64,000 nt of DNA, taken from assembly GCA_023101885.1 (NCBI GenBank), contig JALPQD010000404.1, positions 930,001 through 994,000 of the forward strand, given 5' to 3'. Positions 10,531 to 22,890 of this stretch are shown one piece after another (the first letter of the stretch is position 1; each line of letters starts with the position of its first letter). Both the position numbers and the translations under genes were made by a program. A model generated the notes under the pieces. It made no database searches. It saw only the letters and a list, made by a program, of their open reading frames with translations, and was not told the origin of the DNA. Source of the stretch: Typhlomys cinereus. Its lineage: Eukaryota; Chordata; Mammalia; Rodentia; Platacanthomyidae.

Positions 10531-12727
10531 TTACCAGACAAACAAACAAGGGCCATGACATAAGGAAAACAAACTTATTAGATCAGCAACTGAATCATGT
10601 ATTACTTTCTTCCAGTATTGCACTACCAAATATTTAACAAATACAATATTATTATGTTCAATGGAAAAACAAAATTAAACTGAATAATAGTCTGAAGATT
10701 AATCTGCATTTGCTTTGTATTTCTCTAAAAGTCTAGAGAATATAAAATGACAGTCTGGAAAGAAACCATCTTGAAATTGGAACATGGAAAAAATGAATGT
10801 GTGAAAATAAGAACTTATAATTTTAATTTTATAATTTATTATTAACATAAAGATGAAATTTATATTCAATATTGTCATTATTCAATACTCCCATTTTATC
10901 AGCATTAAATAATATGATCTGCATTTTAAAAGTTATCTATAAATTAATAACAATTTAACAAAATAAAATAATTACTATTGTAGAACTCAACAAATTAGGA
11001 AATTTCCCTCAAACTTAGAAGGAACAGTCACACTTACATTTGAATTAAATTCTAATTTAATAGATAGACACCTGTTTTTTCTTATTCTCTTTTGGATTCT
11101 AAATAAGGGCCCAAGTTATTTCTCTCTACAGGAAATTGCCATACTGATTTAAAGATTGAGTACAATTACCTTTGACACATTAGGCAGAAATAATTATGAT
11201 TTTTTTTGAAAAATTCAATTAATTTAATATTGTTGTAGTTTTCTTTGTGTGATCTATAGTTGAACATTTGTTTATTCAAAACTTTTATAAATAACGATTC
11301 AATCACTTAATTGTACCTGTCAACTGCAATCACTAAGGAGGTAATACAGAGTAGAACTTATGTTGGTTTTACAAAGACTAATTTTGTTTCTCATATTTCA
11401 TCAAATTATATGCTAAATAACATTTCAGAATGGTTAATTAATGTAGGTCTATTGCTCTGAACTCTGGATTGTATTAGATTTAAGAAAGAAAAAAGGGTAA
11501 TTTTATTTAAAGACATAAAACTTAAGTAATCAACTCAATTAATCATACATTTGGTAGAATATATCTGGTACTTATTTGGTTAATTTTCACCTATGCTAGA
11601 AACTTGCAATAAAAATCATCTCTGAATTATAAGATAATGAAGCCAAGAACATGGATCATTATTAAAGAGTGCAAGATTGTGCTCTTACTTCTGGAAAATG
11701 TCTCTGCCTATTAAGTAGGTTTCCAGAAAGAAGTAACATCTGGGTTGAAACTTGAAAAATGAATAGAAATGGCTTTTCATGCTGGCATTGTGGTATTCTG
11801 CCCAGATCACCTTCCATGACTGATGGACTCACTTCCCTTACTGCTAGATATGCAGTTGACTGACGATAATGAACTAACAGCTATTTCTAGGATTTTCACT
11901 CAGCTAAAGGGAGATGCTTTACCCAACTGACCAAACTTCTTCCCCTGGTAGACTGCTTTCACTTAGTAGACAAAGCAGGGATTTGAAAAGCAGGTTCTTT
12001 TCTTCTGAATAAGGACAAATCTGGAGTCAAACAAGCTTAAGAGCTTAGCTGAAGTTCTGTTGAGTATATATCACAGTTCAATTTGTCCCTCTGCCAAATA
12101 CTGCATTTGTTTTTCCTTCTTCAATGTATATTGATTTCTGAATTATGCCATCTGGCTTCAGCTAACATTGCCAATTCTTCTAAGTGTCCTTATTCTCACT
12201 GCCTCATCCATTCTGGCCTTTCTTAGTCTTCTCCATGTTCTTCTTGCTTGCAGTCAAAGTACTTTTGTTCATGTGGTTTTCTGTCTTCCTCCTTCAGTGC
12301 TCCTCTCCTCCTTTTTACTATTCCAACCTTCCTCAAGACTCCAAAAATTTCTTCTTTTCAAAGATTCTCTGAGGTACATTGATAAACCAAATTTCATACT
12401 ATAATACACTCAAAGCACCATTTCCTTTATAATCTTAGTTAGCATAATGTTTTATATTCTTCAAATATACCAAATATAGATAATTAATTCTTTGACTAAA
12501 TGACATGAATATAGAATCAAGGAACTATTGACTAAAAGGAAATTGAGCCTGTACTGGTTGAAATGATGAAAGTATTTGTTAGATTTATTCAGCTCTTACA
12601 CACACACACATCCTCCTACAGAAGCTTGGTAAGGGATTTTTATATCTCCTTATTTCGCTATTCATATGATTCTAGATATCTTAGGAATTCACAAAAATAG
12701 TCTTAAAATACAAAATTTCACAAGAAT

Positions 12728-12729
<2 letters not shown>
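10531..12729. other. AT-rich DNA without recognised features
   Basis: No gene, RNA or repeat family was recognised. A C/T-rich patch at about 12170-12360 opens two overlapping frames of 60-78 codons; these look like chance products of its composition. Confidence 0.55.

Positions 12730-12766
<37 letters not shown>
12730..12766. repeat. (AT)n microsatellite
   Basis: An uninterrupted AT dinucleotide run of roughly 18 units. It is likely to vary in length between individuals. Confidence 0.95.
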
Positions 12767-12769
<3 letters not shown>

Positions 12770-12776
12770 TAAAAGT

Positions 12777-13595
12777 GTTGAGCAGCATATTTCAAATTAT
12801 CTAAATTGTGTGTTCATTTTTGTCTACATTTTCCAATTCCTTGTGATTGGCAGAGAAAGTTTTTTTCCTTATGTACCAGTTTTAAATGCTGAGATTAGCA
12901 ATATATTCTAAGCATATATATGAATCAGTATATCACTTATTTAACCTATTCTACAAGCTGGAATTTATTACCATAAAATAAAACTTATTCCTAGAAACTG
13001 TTTGTGAATGTTGCAACCCAAAATACATTTTGTAAATGGCAAAAGGTAGCAGAATTAATACTGTAATCTCAGATAACATTTTCATCCTGTTCTAAGTAAA
13101 AAAAAAAACTAATAACTGAATATTTTTGAAAGAAACTGACATACTTTTAATGAAAGAGATATTAGAATCTTCTTTAACAGCTTACCTTTTTTGAGGGTTA
13201 GTTAACTAAAATTATTCAGACTATTACATGTTTTAAAGGAATATTAGAGTACTTTACATATATATAACCCTTACCAGAAAATTGAATTATGTAACTGAAA
13301 TGCTTTGTTTTGTTGATATCCTGAAAGCACATGTTTTAAAAGTTGGTCACCTATGAATTTTGTTAACATTTTCAAGATATGGAAAATTAGTGTCTTATTA
13401 GGGACCTCTCATGACTACAAAAGTTCATGCTTTAAAAAAATACATATAAAAATATGAAAGTTTTATAAGAAGATTTTCTAAATTATAAAAATCAAGTACA
13501 GAAGCATCAAATTTCTAAAGTACAAGTCATATGAACATGAATAAACTATAAATCATATGTGCACATTTAATGTATGATTGTGTTCTTCCTTTGAG
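12777..13595. other. AT-rich DNA without recognised features
   Basis: Nothing beyond A/T-rich sequence and short homopolymer runs was recognised. Confidence 0.55.
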
Positions 13596-13599
13596 GATT

Positions 13600-13965
13600 C
13601 TTTTTTCATTTTCATGTGTATGTGTGATTGGAGTGTTTGAAACTATGTATGTTTGCATGTGTGGAGGTGCATATGTATGTGCGAATGCCTGTGAATTAAA
13701 TTGGATGTGCATGTGGAAGTCTCAGGATGATATCAAGATTGGTATTCAATAACTTTTCTACCTTATTCCTTTGTGACTAGATCTCTAAATCCAGATCTCA
13801 CCAACAGAGCAAGTTTATTCAAACATCTTGTTCTGGGGATTCTTGGGCTCCACCTTTAGGGTCTGGAATTCCTGACTGGTCATCTTATCCGCTGGACATC
13901 TTAAGTGAGATTTGAGGATCCGAATTCTGATATCTTTCCTTGCACAATGTCATAGTATGAATATG
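13600..13965 (-). mobile_element. B4-like composite SINE, minus strand
   Basis: Read on the minus strand, a tRNA-like box B (AATTCGGATCCTCAAATC) near 13925 is followed by a B1-like body and ends in a CA-rich tail, seen as TG-rich sequence at 13600-13690. This order, tRNA-related head, 7SL-like middle and CA tail, matches rodent B4-type elements. It is old and diverged. Confidence 0.55.
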
Positions 13966-13969
13966 TGTT

Positions 13970-14284
13970 GTCTCTCACAATCTTAAGTACTTGCGTCCTT
14001 AATTAATGTTAGTGGTTGGGAAGCTTGTATTACCATTGAGAAGTAGATCCATGCTGAAAGAGGGTATGTCATAAGGGGTGGCTCAGTTTGTTCTTGCTTC
14101 CTGTCTCCATGATGTGGCTGCTGTGATCTGACCTGTACGTTGTGTACAACCATACATTCTACTGTGTAATATCTTCCATAATGGGTTATATTTCCTTCTG
14201 GAACCATAAACCAAATAAGTCACACTTTCTCTTCTATCTGTTGTTTCTCAGAGTTGTCTCACAGCAATAGAAAAAGTAACTGAA
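13970..14284 (+). mobile_element. MaLR-type LTR, plus strand
   Basis: The right end has the typical MaLR LTR close: ACCATAAACCAAATAAGTC, a T/C-rich stretch, then TCACAGCAATAG...AAGTAACTGAA. The left boundary is not clear. No internal region is attached. Confidence 0.45.
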
Positions 14285-15013
14285 AGACATGAAAAGCATT
14301 TTAACTGCAGAGTCATCTCCTCAAGCCCCCTTAGAGTTTTTTTTAAATAACCCATAAAATCTATGGTTTATTCTAATCATAATTTCATTTACATATTATA
14401 GCATACAAATGGTAGCACACATTTTCTCTAACTGCTTGTCCTCCTATGCTAAAGGAGTTCATATTTATAACAGTGACTGAAATAAATATGAAAAGAAGTC
14501 ACATTTGATGTAAATATATCAAGTCTAATGGGTATGGAATACAGTAACAAAGAATACATTGTTGTAATGTTACTCTTTTTAATAAAGAAAATGAATAAAA
14601 TCAACTATATCTTCTTGTCAGGCTGAGGAAGTAAGGCAAATTCTAGAGGTTAATCTAGTACTCTTGTTAAGGCCTTTCAAATGACAATTTATTCAATTTC
14701 ATCCATTTTCAGTTTCACTGCAGTAAAATGACTTCCAGTAATTCTAACACTTGAAGATTGGTGAAATAGAATGCATTATTTATTGCTTGTGTGCTATTGC
14801 ATATTTTATCTGATCCTAGAGTTCATTCTTACTTTGTCATTATTGCCTTTTAACCATGTATTTAACCTTGCAACTCAGCTTAAATTTTCCTATAATTGAA
14901 AAAACATTTTGAGAATGCAGTTGATCAGTTTGCAAATGTAAGCTGTATGTAAACTTTGTAGACATAACACTATGACCAGCTGTACCAGATTTCATTTTTC
15001 TAAAGCAGATTAA
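14285..15013. other. AT-rich DNA without recognised features
   Basis: No gene or repeat family was recognised between the two LTR copies. Confidence 0.55.
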
Positions 15014-15442
15014 TGTTGCAGTTTGTCTACATAATTGTTGATAAAATCATGATAAAATTGCTTAAATGAACAAGGGTCTATTTTCTCTTATGATTCCTGG
15101 TTGCAGTTTGTCCAGCTTGGCAGGAGAGTTCATACCAACACCAGAGCTGAGGGAACTGATCATACCATCTCTGTATAATGGCTGAGAGAGGGACAATCCT
15201 TACTTGCCAGACTAACATGTCTGGCCAAGTATACAGAAGGATGCCAGCTTCCTCAACAAACTCTCTGTATTTTATTCAACTGCCAAGGGCCTAGTTCTGC
15301 TGATCATGGGTTAGGCCTTCACTATCAACCTGACAATCTTCTGAAGTTTCACTCTGGGCTAAATACAGCTATTAATTCTCTACAAATGTGCTCAGAGTTT
15401 GAGCCTCAATCATCAAGTTGACACCTGTATCTAACTATGGCA
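15014..15442 (-). mobile_element. Solo LTR of the MaLR-like family seen at 57787-60210, minus strand
   Basis: The reverse complement aligns end to end with the LTRs at 57787-58215 and 59780-60210, from TG(C/T)CATAGTTAG/GGCACAGGT to a TGCAACA end. It is 429 bases long, the same length as the left LTR there. Flanking pentamers are ATTAA (15009-15013) and GTTAA (15443-15447), a 5-bp target duplication with one change. No internal sequence is present, so the element was reduced by LTR-LTR recombination. Confidence 0.85.
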
Positions 15443-16916
15443 GTTAACAATCTACAAAAACTCAAATGCCCTTGTATAATGAGCAAACATGTATTGATCT
15501 CTGTATCTTCATCAAGATGATTAAGCTATCTCACTTTCTGAAAGATAAACACTATGTCCATACTCTTGTGTTTAGCCAAGCTGGGACTTTTGACAGAATA
15601 TAGTGAAATTATTCAATGATACCACTGAGGTCGAACAATAAAAAGATATTTGGTTCTGAAAAAAACACATATTTCATACATTGTGTAAGAAGCCTGATAT
15701 CCCAAGACTACCAAGTTTCTAAAATTTTGGATCATATCACATGGAGGAGCCACAAATAATGACATTTAAGTTTTCAAAATCTCAGCTGATCGTCAGACTC
15801 AAGCACATGAGTAAAAATATATGCAAAGAAATCTAGTCCAACCATAAAGTCATTATCAGTCTTTGAATATTCATAGTTGAATCCCAAGTGAACAATCACT
15901 CATGTTGTCACATGCTTTTTAATAAAATTTATGACAGACAAGTAAATAATTATAAGAAAATAAAACTGTAAGCCAAACATTTTAGAGTGGCTTGTTATGC
16001 AACTGTAAGAACAAAGCAAAGAGTAAAGCATATAATTATAATTCTTCCCTACTATCTAATTTTCACAATGTTTGACATTCTTTGTGCCTTTAGAAACTAA
16101 CAAAGTCCCTATTTTAAATAAACATTAATTGCCCATTATAAATTAATTCCTTGCAGTAAAATATAAGAATTATGTCAAAGCTATGTTTTTGCTGAATTCT
16201 CTAATATTACAGGACACTGTCATTTTATCTTGCCTCTCTTGATGAAAGTAGCAAGTTTTCAAAGATTCGGTTTGTATCCCATTTTTCTAGCTAGAACATT
16301 TATATTGGGAATTTTGTTGAATAAATAAATAACTAAGTCATTATTATTTTGTTTCAAATACTGATTTTAAGGAAAAGCCAGAAGTAGACTATGTAAAATT
16401 GTAAAGTACAAAGATAAGTTTTGGCCATTAAACAAGGAAAACATCTCTTGCTGAAAATATGGGACTATATACTACTAGTAGCACTATATTTGGTGCCATA
16501 TATATTGAAGCAGGTAGACTCAACCCTATTCTCTAACTGAAGTAGCATTTGACTCTTAATTAACAAGGTATCTCTTCAATACTCTGAAAAGCATGATAGC
16601 AAGCAGATTAGTTTATGAAGCCAAGACACAATATAATATGGAGTCCAGAGTGAATTTCCTAATTTTTTTTGCTGTATTTCCTCTATTACATTCAGGCTTA
16701 GTGTCAAATATATCCTAATACTGACTGTTGAATACCACTTGCGAAATGATAGAGGTGTTAAGAGATTCCAAAGCTCTTTCTTATAAGAATTGAAATATTA
16801 CATTAAGAAGTAAAGTAGAAAAGCTGCCTACATGAATTATATTTTTGCTTTGTGTGCTTTTCTACCTACTGAAACAATCAGAACACAGGTGGCAACAATG
16901 AAGTCAGTGGAATGCA
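15443..16916. other. AT-rich DNA without recognised features
   Basis: No gene, RNA gene or repeat family was recognised. Confidence 0.55.
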
Positions 16917-16932
16917 ACAATATCAAAAATTC

Positions 16933-17017
16933 AGGGGTTGGGGATTTAGTTCAGTGGTAGAGCACTTGCCTAGCAAGTGCGAGGCCCTGGGTTCGGTCCC
17001 CAGCACCGGAAAAAAAA
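16933..17017 (+). mobile_element. ID element (BC1-type SINE), near-intact
   Basis: A rodent ID SINE derived from BC1/tRNA-Ala: GGGGTTGGGGATTTAG head, box A TAGTTCAGTGGTAGAG, the stem CTTGCCTAGCAAGTGCG, box B GGTTCGGTCCC and a CAGCACCGG end with an A-tail. It is flanked by a 16-bp duplication with one mismatch (16917-16932 and 17018-17033, ACAATA(T/C)CAAAAATTC). Both Pol III promoter boxes are present. Low divergence from the known ID consensus suggests a recent insertion. Confidence 0.95.
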
Positions 17018-17384
17018 ACAATACCAAAAATTCTGAAGAAAGGTTTATTTCTTAGACAGTGAGTGAAACAATGATGATCTTTGATATCTATTTTGGGCCT
17101 CCACATGCATGAAAACACCCATATACATCTTCATTCACATGATGTGTATGAAAATGTAGGTATATGTTATGTCACAAATTCAATTTAAACAATATTTCAG
17201 ACAAGATAAAAACAAAATAATAAAGAACATATTATGAAAAATCAAATCAAAACAAATTTATAATATCTGTATCAAAATTATGCAAAGTATCCAATATCCT
17301 TACAAGAAGAAATTGATTTAAAAAGTGCATCTTTCATGCAGTATGATTTCAACATATGTGAAACAAGAAGTGACAAATAAAGGG

Positions 17385-17740
17385 TATGTGGAAATGACTC
17401 AGTGTTTAGAGTTCATACCACATAAGTAAAAGGATCAGAATTTTTATCCACAGATCCTGACTTGGAGGATCATCTGTAATTCAGCCCTGGAAGGCAAATG
17501 CTGAAAACTCGAAAGAGCAAGTTGACTACTGAGACTAGCACTTATGGACTGCCCTGGGTTAAATAAAAGACTTAGGTTGTACACAATACGATGGTTGAGT
17601 GAGTGAAGATCATTCCTGATAGCGTCTTTCAGCCTCCACACATTGGAAGCATGCACATGAATGCATGCCCACACACACATGTGCACCCATTCACATGCAA
17701 ACATGTACACACTCCAGACTCACATACAAAAGTGCAACAA
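17385..17740 (+). mobile_element. B4-like composite SINE, plus strand, diverged
   Basis: A tRNA-like head (GGAAATGACTCAGTG, then ATCCACAGATCCTGAC) is followed by a long B1-related body and ends in CCTCCACACATTGG plus a CA/ATG-rich tail (CACACACACATGTGCAC). The order fits a B4-type rodent SINE. Confidence 0.5.
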
Positions 17741-18411
17741 TATAGGAAAATGGACAAGCTTTAGTGAAAAAAGGAATCAATTAATCAAAACTTATAGATG
17801 TGTGTGTTAAATGTGTATGAAGCTTCTCATGTATATACCTTAACAATATAAGAAACAAGAATATGAAAATTGACACAAGTGAAGAAGGGAATCGATTATT
17901 AGACAATTCAAAGATGCAGCAATACTGTATATTAAATAATAGATACAGCTATTAGAAGAGAAAAAGGAAACAGAATTGATACTGTGAGCCAACTAGAAAT
18001 AATAGACATCTATCAAATATACCATATAATATCAGTAGAATAACAATTCTCATATGCACATAAAACTTTCAATAGAAGAGACTATATGAGAGGCCACAAA
18101 GCAAGTCTTGCAAAATATAAAATAAATTATGCAAAATGTTCATCCTGCCAATGAACTAAAACTTCAAACTACCAAAGGGTGTCATTTAGGATATTCACAA
18201 ATATGCAGAAATTCATCAACATACACCTAATTAATGAGTCAAAGGAGAAATAGAAATTTTCAGAATATTTTAACTGAATGTAAATCAGAATATGTAGAGA
18301 TTTATGATGTACATTGCATCAGTTTGCTATTATCATTCTTTTAAGAGCTATAATCTAAAAGAATTTAGGCTTCATTGTGTCATTTTATAGAAAGAGAGAT
18401 AGGATGGAGAA
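17741..18411. other. A-rich DNA, possibly old L1 sequence
   Basis: Strongly A-rich on the plus strand with phrases such as ACCATATAATATCAG and AAAGCAAGTCTTGCAAAATATAA, similar in style to decayed LINE ORF2. I cannot align it with confidence. Confidence 0.3.
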
Positions 18412-18801
18412 TGTTGCAGTTAATCTACACTGTTGCTGATAAATCCAACACCAAATAACTTATTAGAACAAGGTATCTTATTTTCTCTTTTAACAATCCA
18501 GTTACAGTTCCTTGTCCAACTTGGTAGGAGAGCCCAAACCAACATTAAGGGGCAAAGAAACAGGCCATATCATATCCATATAATGGCTGAAAGAGTAAAT
18601 CTTTATTGCCAGACCAGCATGTCTGGCCAAGTAGGCACAAAGGTGCCAACTTTCTCAACCAATTCCCTCCATCTTATTCATATGCCCAGGGACTAGTCCC
18701 ACCCATCATGATCTGGATCTTCCCTATCAATTAAACAGTCTTCTGTAGGTTCAGTTGGGGCTTAACTCAACCACTAATTCTCTACAAATATGCTCAGACC
18801 T
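18412..18801 (-). mobile_element. Truncated LTR of the same MaLR-like family, minus strand
   Basis: It starts TGTTGCAG (the LTR 3' end read backwards) and matches the LTRs at 57787 and 15014 through CTAATTCTCTACAAATATGCTCAGA. The first 40 or so bases of the LTR are missing at the right, where the A-rich end of an L1 fragment follows. It may have been cut by that insertion. Confidence 0.8.
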
Positions 18802-20075
18802 TGAACCTGTATAACTAGGAAAAAATTTAAATTTTTTTTAAAAAAGAAATGGAAGAGAGGGAGGTGGAGGAAAGCAGGATTGAGTATTCAATATGCTTGT
18901 AAAGTTAGAAAAATAAAATAAAAAGAAGATCAAGTGAATTAATGAAATTTTCTGGTAAATGAATGGAATTAGAAGATACTATACTGAATGATGTATCCCA
19001 GGCACAGAAAGTTAGACTTCGTATGTTCTCCCTTATAAGTGAATCCTGGTTCCAAACCTTCTCAATGACATACGTAAAAGAAAATCTCTATAACACTTAC
19101 TATAACTGCAAAGAATTATAAACTAGGAGAGAAAGGGAAAGAAAACCTGAAGATAAAGGAGACTGAGATATAGTTCAATAGAGAAATTAAGCCATGGTCA
19201 TGAACTTCCTGTAAGAAGAGAGACATGTGACACAGCTCACTCTTACTTCCCTTCCTGTTCACTTAGGTTTGGACGAGTTTGCAGTGCTGAACATATCTCC
19301 CCAATCATGGAAGGTATAGGGGCTGGCGATAGATGGTAGCCAGTTGCAACTGGGAGATGGACTTACTACTATGACCTATTCCTTTTTTCCCTTCTACTTT
19401 TAAGCCTGTTCTTACCTTAAGACCTTGTTTTAAACAGTCTTTTATTTTTGGCTCGGAGAAGACCTCAAAACCTAAAATGGATGCAGTCCAGTGCAGTGCA
19501 AGAACTGCACAACTGAAAATAGCAACCAAACATAATTCAGAACACCAAAGACCCTACAATGTTCACCCAGAACCAGACCTGCCAAATCTCTCCCCATCCT
19601 AAAGCGCAAGGAATTTTTCAAAAGAGGGAACAGCAATACTGTAAGAGCCTAAAGATGGGAAGGTCCACTGGTAGATAAGATACTCTACTTAAAATTGTGC
19701 TGCAGCAGCCAGGATCTCACTGTAATGTTATTCAACCTTGTTTGTCCTGAACAATGGCTGACATGTCAACAAGCCCTCATAGACTAGCACGGATCTCAGG
19801 GGAGATGGCTTCAGGCAGTAGGATCCTTAGAGGCAAAGGGTTAAACAGATATAACAGAGTTCTCATATTAATTGGTGGCACCAGAAGGAGCCCCAAGGTA
19901 TGCCACAGAGTCTTGAACCCTCACTATAGTAGACAACTCAGAGAGAACTTCAGGGTCCATATAAGCTGATGGTCTGAAGGGTGGGAGGGAGCAGGCGGAA
20001 ATCACCAAGTGCAAGAAGGGAGGGAGCAAAGGGGGGAAAAAGAGAGGGATGGGGGAGAGAGAGCAGGATGGGGTG
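18802..20075 (+). mobile_element. L1 3'-end fragment(s), diverged
   Basis: 18802-18930 looks like L1 3' termini (GTATAACTAGGAAAAAA; CTTGTAAAGTTAGAAAAATAAAA). From about 18935 there is the end of ORF2 (GAATGGAATTAGAAGATAC...CCCAGGCACAGAAAGTTAGAC) and then a long 3' UTR that parallels 21915-22890, including the AACACCAAAGACCCTACAAT segment. It finishes in a purine-rich GGAGAGAG tract at about 20070. It is an older relative of the younger L1s in this window. Confidence 0.75.
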
Positions 20076-20077
20076 TG

Positions 20078-20205
20078 AGCCTGGTGTGGTGGTTCATATT
20101 TGTAGTACCTTAATTTAGGCAACTATGGCAGGAAAATTACTACAAGTTCAATGTGAGCTTGGGCAATACAACCAAACATTGTAAAATAAACAAAAAAGGA
20201 GAAAA
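20078..20205 (+). mobile_element. B1-like SINE
   Basis: A 7SL-derived monomer: AGCCTGGTGTGGTGGTTCAT head (box A region), a diverged middle and a GTGAGCTTGGGCAATACAAC close, ending in an A-rich tail. It adjoins the purine-rich end of the L1 3' UTR. Confidence 0.7.
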
Positions 20206-21914
20206 TATATTGAGTAAAACTCAAATTATTCACTAAAGTAATATGAAGTAATTTAATCCAGAGTAGAGACATACATTTGACAGATGGCAATGTATATGAA
20301 ATCTTACATTACACCTAAATTATTCCATTTACATATGCAAGATTTTATCTATTGAGCTTGAGAATACATCAGTGACCATTTTCCAAGAAGAGAGAATTTG
20401 TAGATATGATTGCATTTTCTTGTGTCTTCATTGTGTTAATGCATTAAACACATTTTCATCCTGCCTTTCAATTGCCCTTTGCTGCTGTCCCAAAGTGAAT
20501 AAAATGTCTACAAGCTATGTTCTATGCATATGTCAAGTATTGATGACTACAACTGAAAACTATTTGAATGCATTAAATCAATTCTGGTTTGAAATGAACA
20601 TCAAATGAATTGCAATAGCTGTGTTTAATTGTAAGAAATTATTTAATGTCTCTACTATATTATGCTAAAAATGGACGATTGAAAGTTTCAATTATAAGAG
20701 TTGATAATACACTTAAGGTTGATTTTCTCTGACCTAAGTCCTCCCAATGCATTCATACATTCTTCTTCTGAAACCCGTTTCTGTAATAAGTACAGGCATT
20801 ATGATGAACCAGTGTGAGGCAATATGTGCAAAACTGTCAAATTATTCTTCTATCAGTTATAAAAAAAAAAAACCCTGTAAGATCCTGTCCCAATTTCTGT
20901 TGTGTTGCCTAGAACCAGCATTGAAAATGCTTAATGTGATCAGAAGACATGAACTCTCTATTTTTTACCCATCAAAGGTGAAGGTTCTCTATTGCATAGA
21001 CATTATACACTGTAGGAATCTGACCTATTCAATAAAAAATGTATTATTTCCCCTAGACTGTGGCAACCAAAAAAGCAGTAGATTCTTGTATTTAATGAAA
21101 TATATTCACAATGCACTATGAATATGCACATAAGAGAAGCTAAAGCTGAGTTGTCATAAAGTGTTTGTACTATTGGGATCATTGGACAGTTATGAAAGAG
21201 TAAGAAAAAAAGATAGACAGCGGAATTGATACCTAATCATCTATGCTTTAAGTATATCACATCTCAATGCTTTCACCGTTTTGAAAAAAAAACTTATGTG
21301 GTAAAAATAACATGCCCAAAATGCTCTTTGAAAACCAGCAGAAGCATACTACAGTTATTTGCTTTTATATTCTACTTTTGAGCTTCACATTTTAGTCCTT
21401 ATATTTCTGTATTATAATATACAAGATTTACACATGGAAGAGATGCTACCCTGTCTTGACCTAATGGTGCTTTCCATCTTAGTTTTATTAACCAGGCTAC
21501 ACATAGTTTTCTTGATTCGTTGTTTTCTACACTCATCAGTCTTAAACCAGAAAAGAAAGTTCAGTGTTTCAATATTGTTGACCCTGTCCATTTTGTATTC
21601 TCTGGCAACCGTGACATGGGAAACTTCATATCCATGATCATCTCTAGTAGCAGTTTAACTTAAGAGATGTGTTAAAAATTTGTTAATTAGAATTAAAAAT
21701 GAATAAAGAAATATATAAAATTATTTGTTAAGAAAAAAATGCCAAAAATATGCTAAATGTAATATCTGAAGTAAAAAGGTCAGACAAGGTTTTGAGTAAA
21801 CCATTGAAACTTTTCACTTTTCTATATTTATTCTTATTATTTTTACAAACATAGCTTTTGGTTTTCTCAGGACAGAAGGGAAAGAAGATCTCAAAAGAAA
21901 AGAAGAAATGAGAC
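20206..21914. other. AT-rich DNA without recognised features
   Basis: The longest open frame (20747-21121, 124 codons) resembles no family I know and has no supporting context. I treat it as chance. Confidence 0.5.
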
Positions 21915-22890
21915 AAAAGAATGAACTTCAATAGAGAAATTAATCCACGGTCATTTACTTCATGTAAGTAGTGAGACATCTGATGCAGCTCACTCTCACT
22001 TCCCTTCCTGTTCACTTGGGGCTAATTTCTCCAGTAAGGGAAGGTATAGGGACTGGCAGTTAGATGGTAAGCAATTGGCAAACAGGACACTGACCCCTCT
22101 TACTGCTGTGTCCTACTCCTATTCTTCCACATACCTTAGAGTACTACCTCTTCTTCTATTAAGATCTTCTTTTAAACAGACTTTTATTTTGATTAGATTA
22201 CCTCACCAACCAATCAGGATGCAGTCGAGGCCAGTACAGGAAGAGCAAAACTGAAAACAACAACAAACCATAATTTAGAACACCAAAGACCCTACAATAA
22301 TCACCCGGAACCAGACCAGCCAAATCTTTCCCCATCCTAAAACTCAGGAACCTTGCGGAAAAGGGGGCGACAAGATTATAAGAGCCTAGAGATGGGGAGG
22401 ACTGACGATATGCAAGATACTCCACACAAGTTGGGGCTGTAACAACCAGGATATAATCACAATGTGATTGGACTTTGCCTGACCTGCACAATTGCTGATA
22501 TGTCAACAACCCCTCAAAATCTAGCAGGGATCACAGGGGAGAAAGCTTCAGGCAGTAGGATCCTTAAAGGCAAGCAGTTAAACAGTCATAGTAGAGCTTT
22601 TACACTAGTGGGCAGCCCAAGAAGAGGCCCCAAGCTATGCCACTGAGTCCTGAACTCTCACTAGAACAGATGACTCAGAGGGAAATTCAGCTCCCACATA
22701 AACAGATGCTCTGGAGGATGAGAGGGAAGGAGTAGGAAGCCACAAGAGAGGAAGTGGGAAGGAAAAGGGGTGGGGGGGAGAGTGAAAAGGGAAAAAGAGT
22801 ACAACGGGAGACAACAGGGGGAAGGAGGGAGGAGATGTACCTATTAAGCTTGTATAACTAGGCAAAAATAAAAATTAAAATTAAAAAAAT
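21915..22890 (+). mobile_element. L1 3' UTR fragment
   Basis: It aligns throughout with the 3' UTR at 19170-20070 and, in its last third, with the 3' UTRs of the younger L1s (GGCGACAAGATTATAAGAGC, CTCCACACAAGTTGGGGC). It ends in a purine-rich tract, then ATGTACCTATTAAGCTTGTATAACTAGGC and an A-rich tail. Only the 3' UTR is present, a 5'-truncated insertion. Confidence 0.78.

Noticed and set aside
12168..12404. Hydrophobic 78-codon frame as a small membrane protein
   Set aside because: It arises from a C/T-rich patch that also opens an overlapping second frame; there is no supporting signal.
16933..17017. tRNA-Ala gene
   Set aside because: The tRNA-like boxes belong to an ID SINE: A-tail, flanking target duplication and no full cloverleaf.
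20747..21121. 124-codon open frame in AT-rich DNA
   Set aside because: Its composition is typical of random AT-rich translation, with poly-lysine from an A-run, no domain and no gene context.
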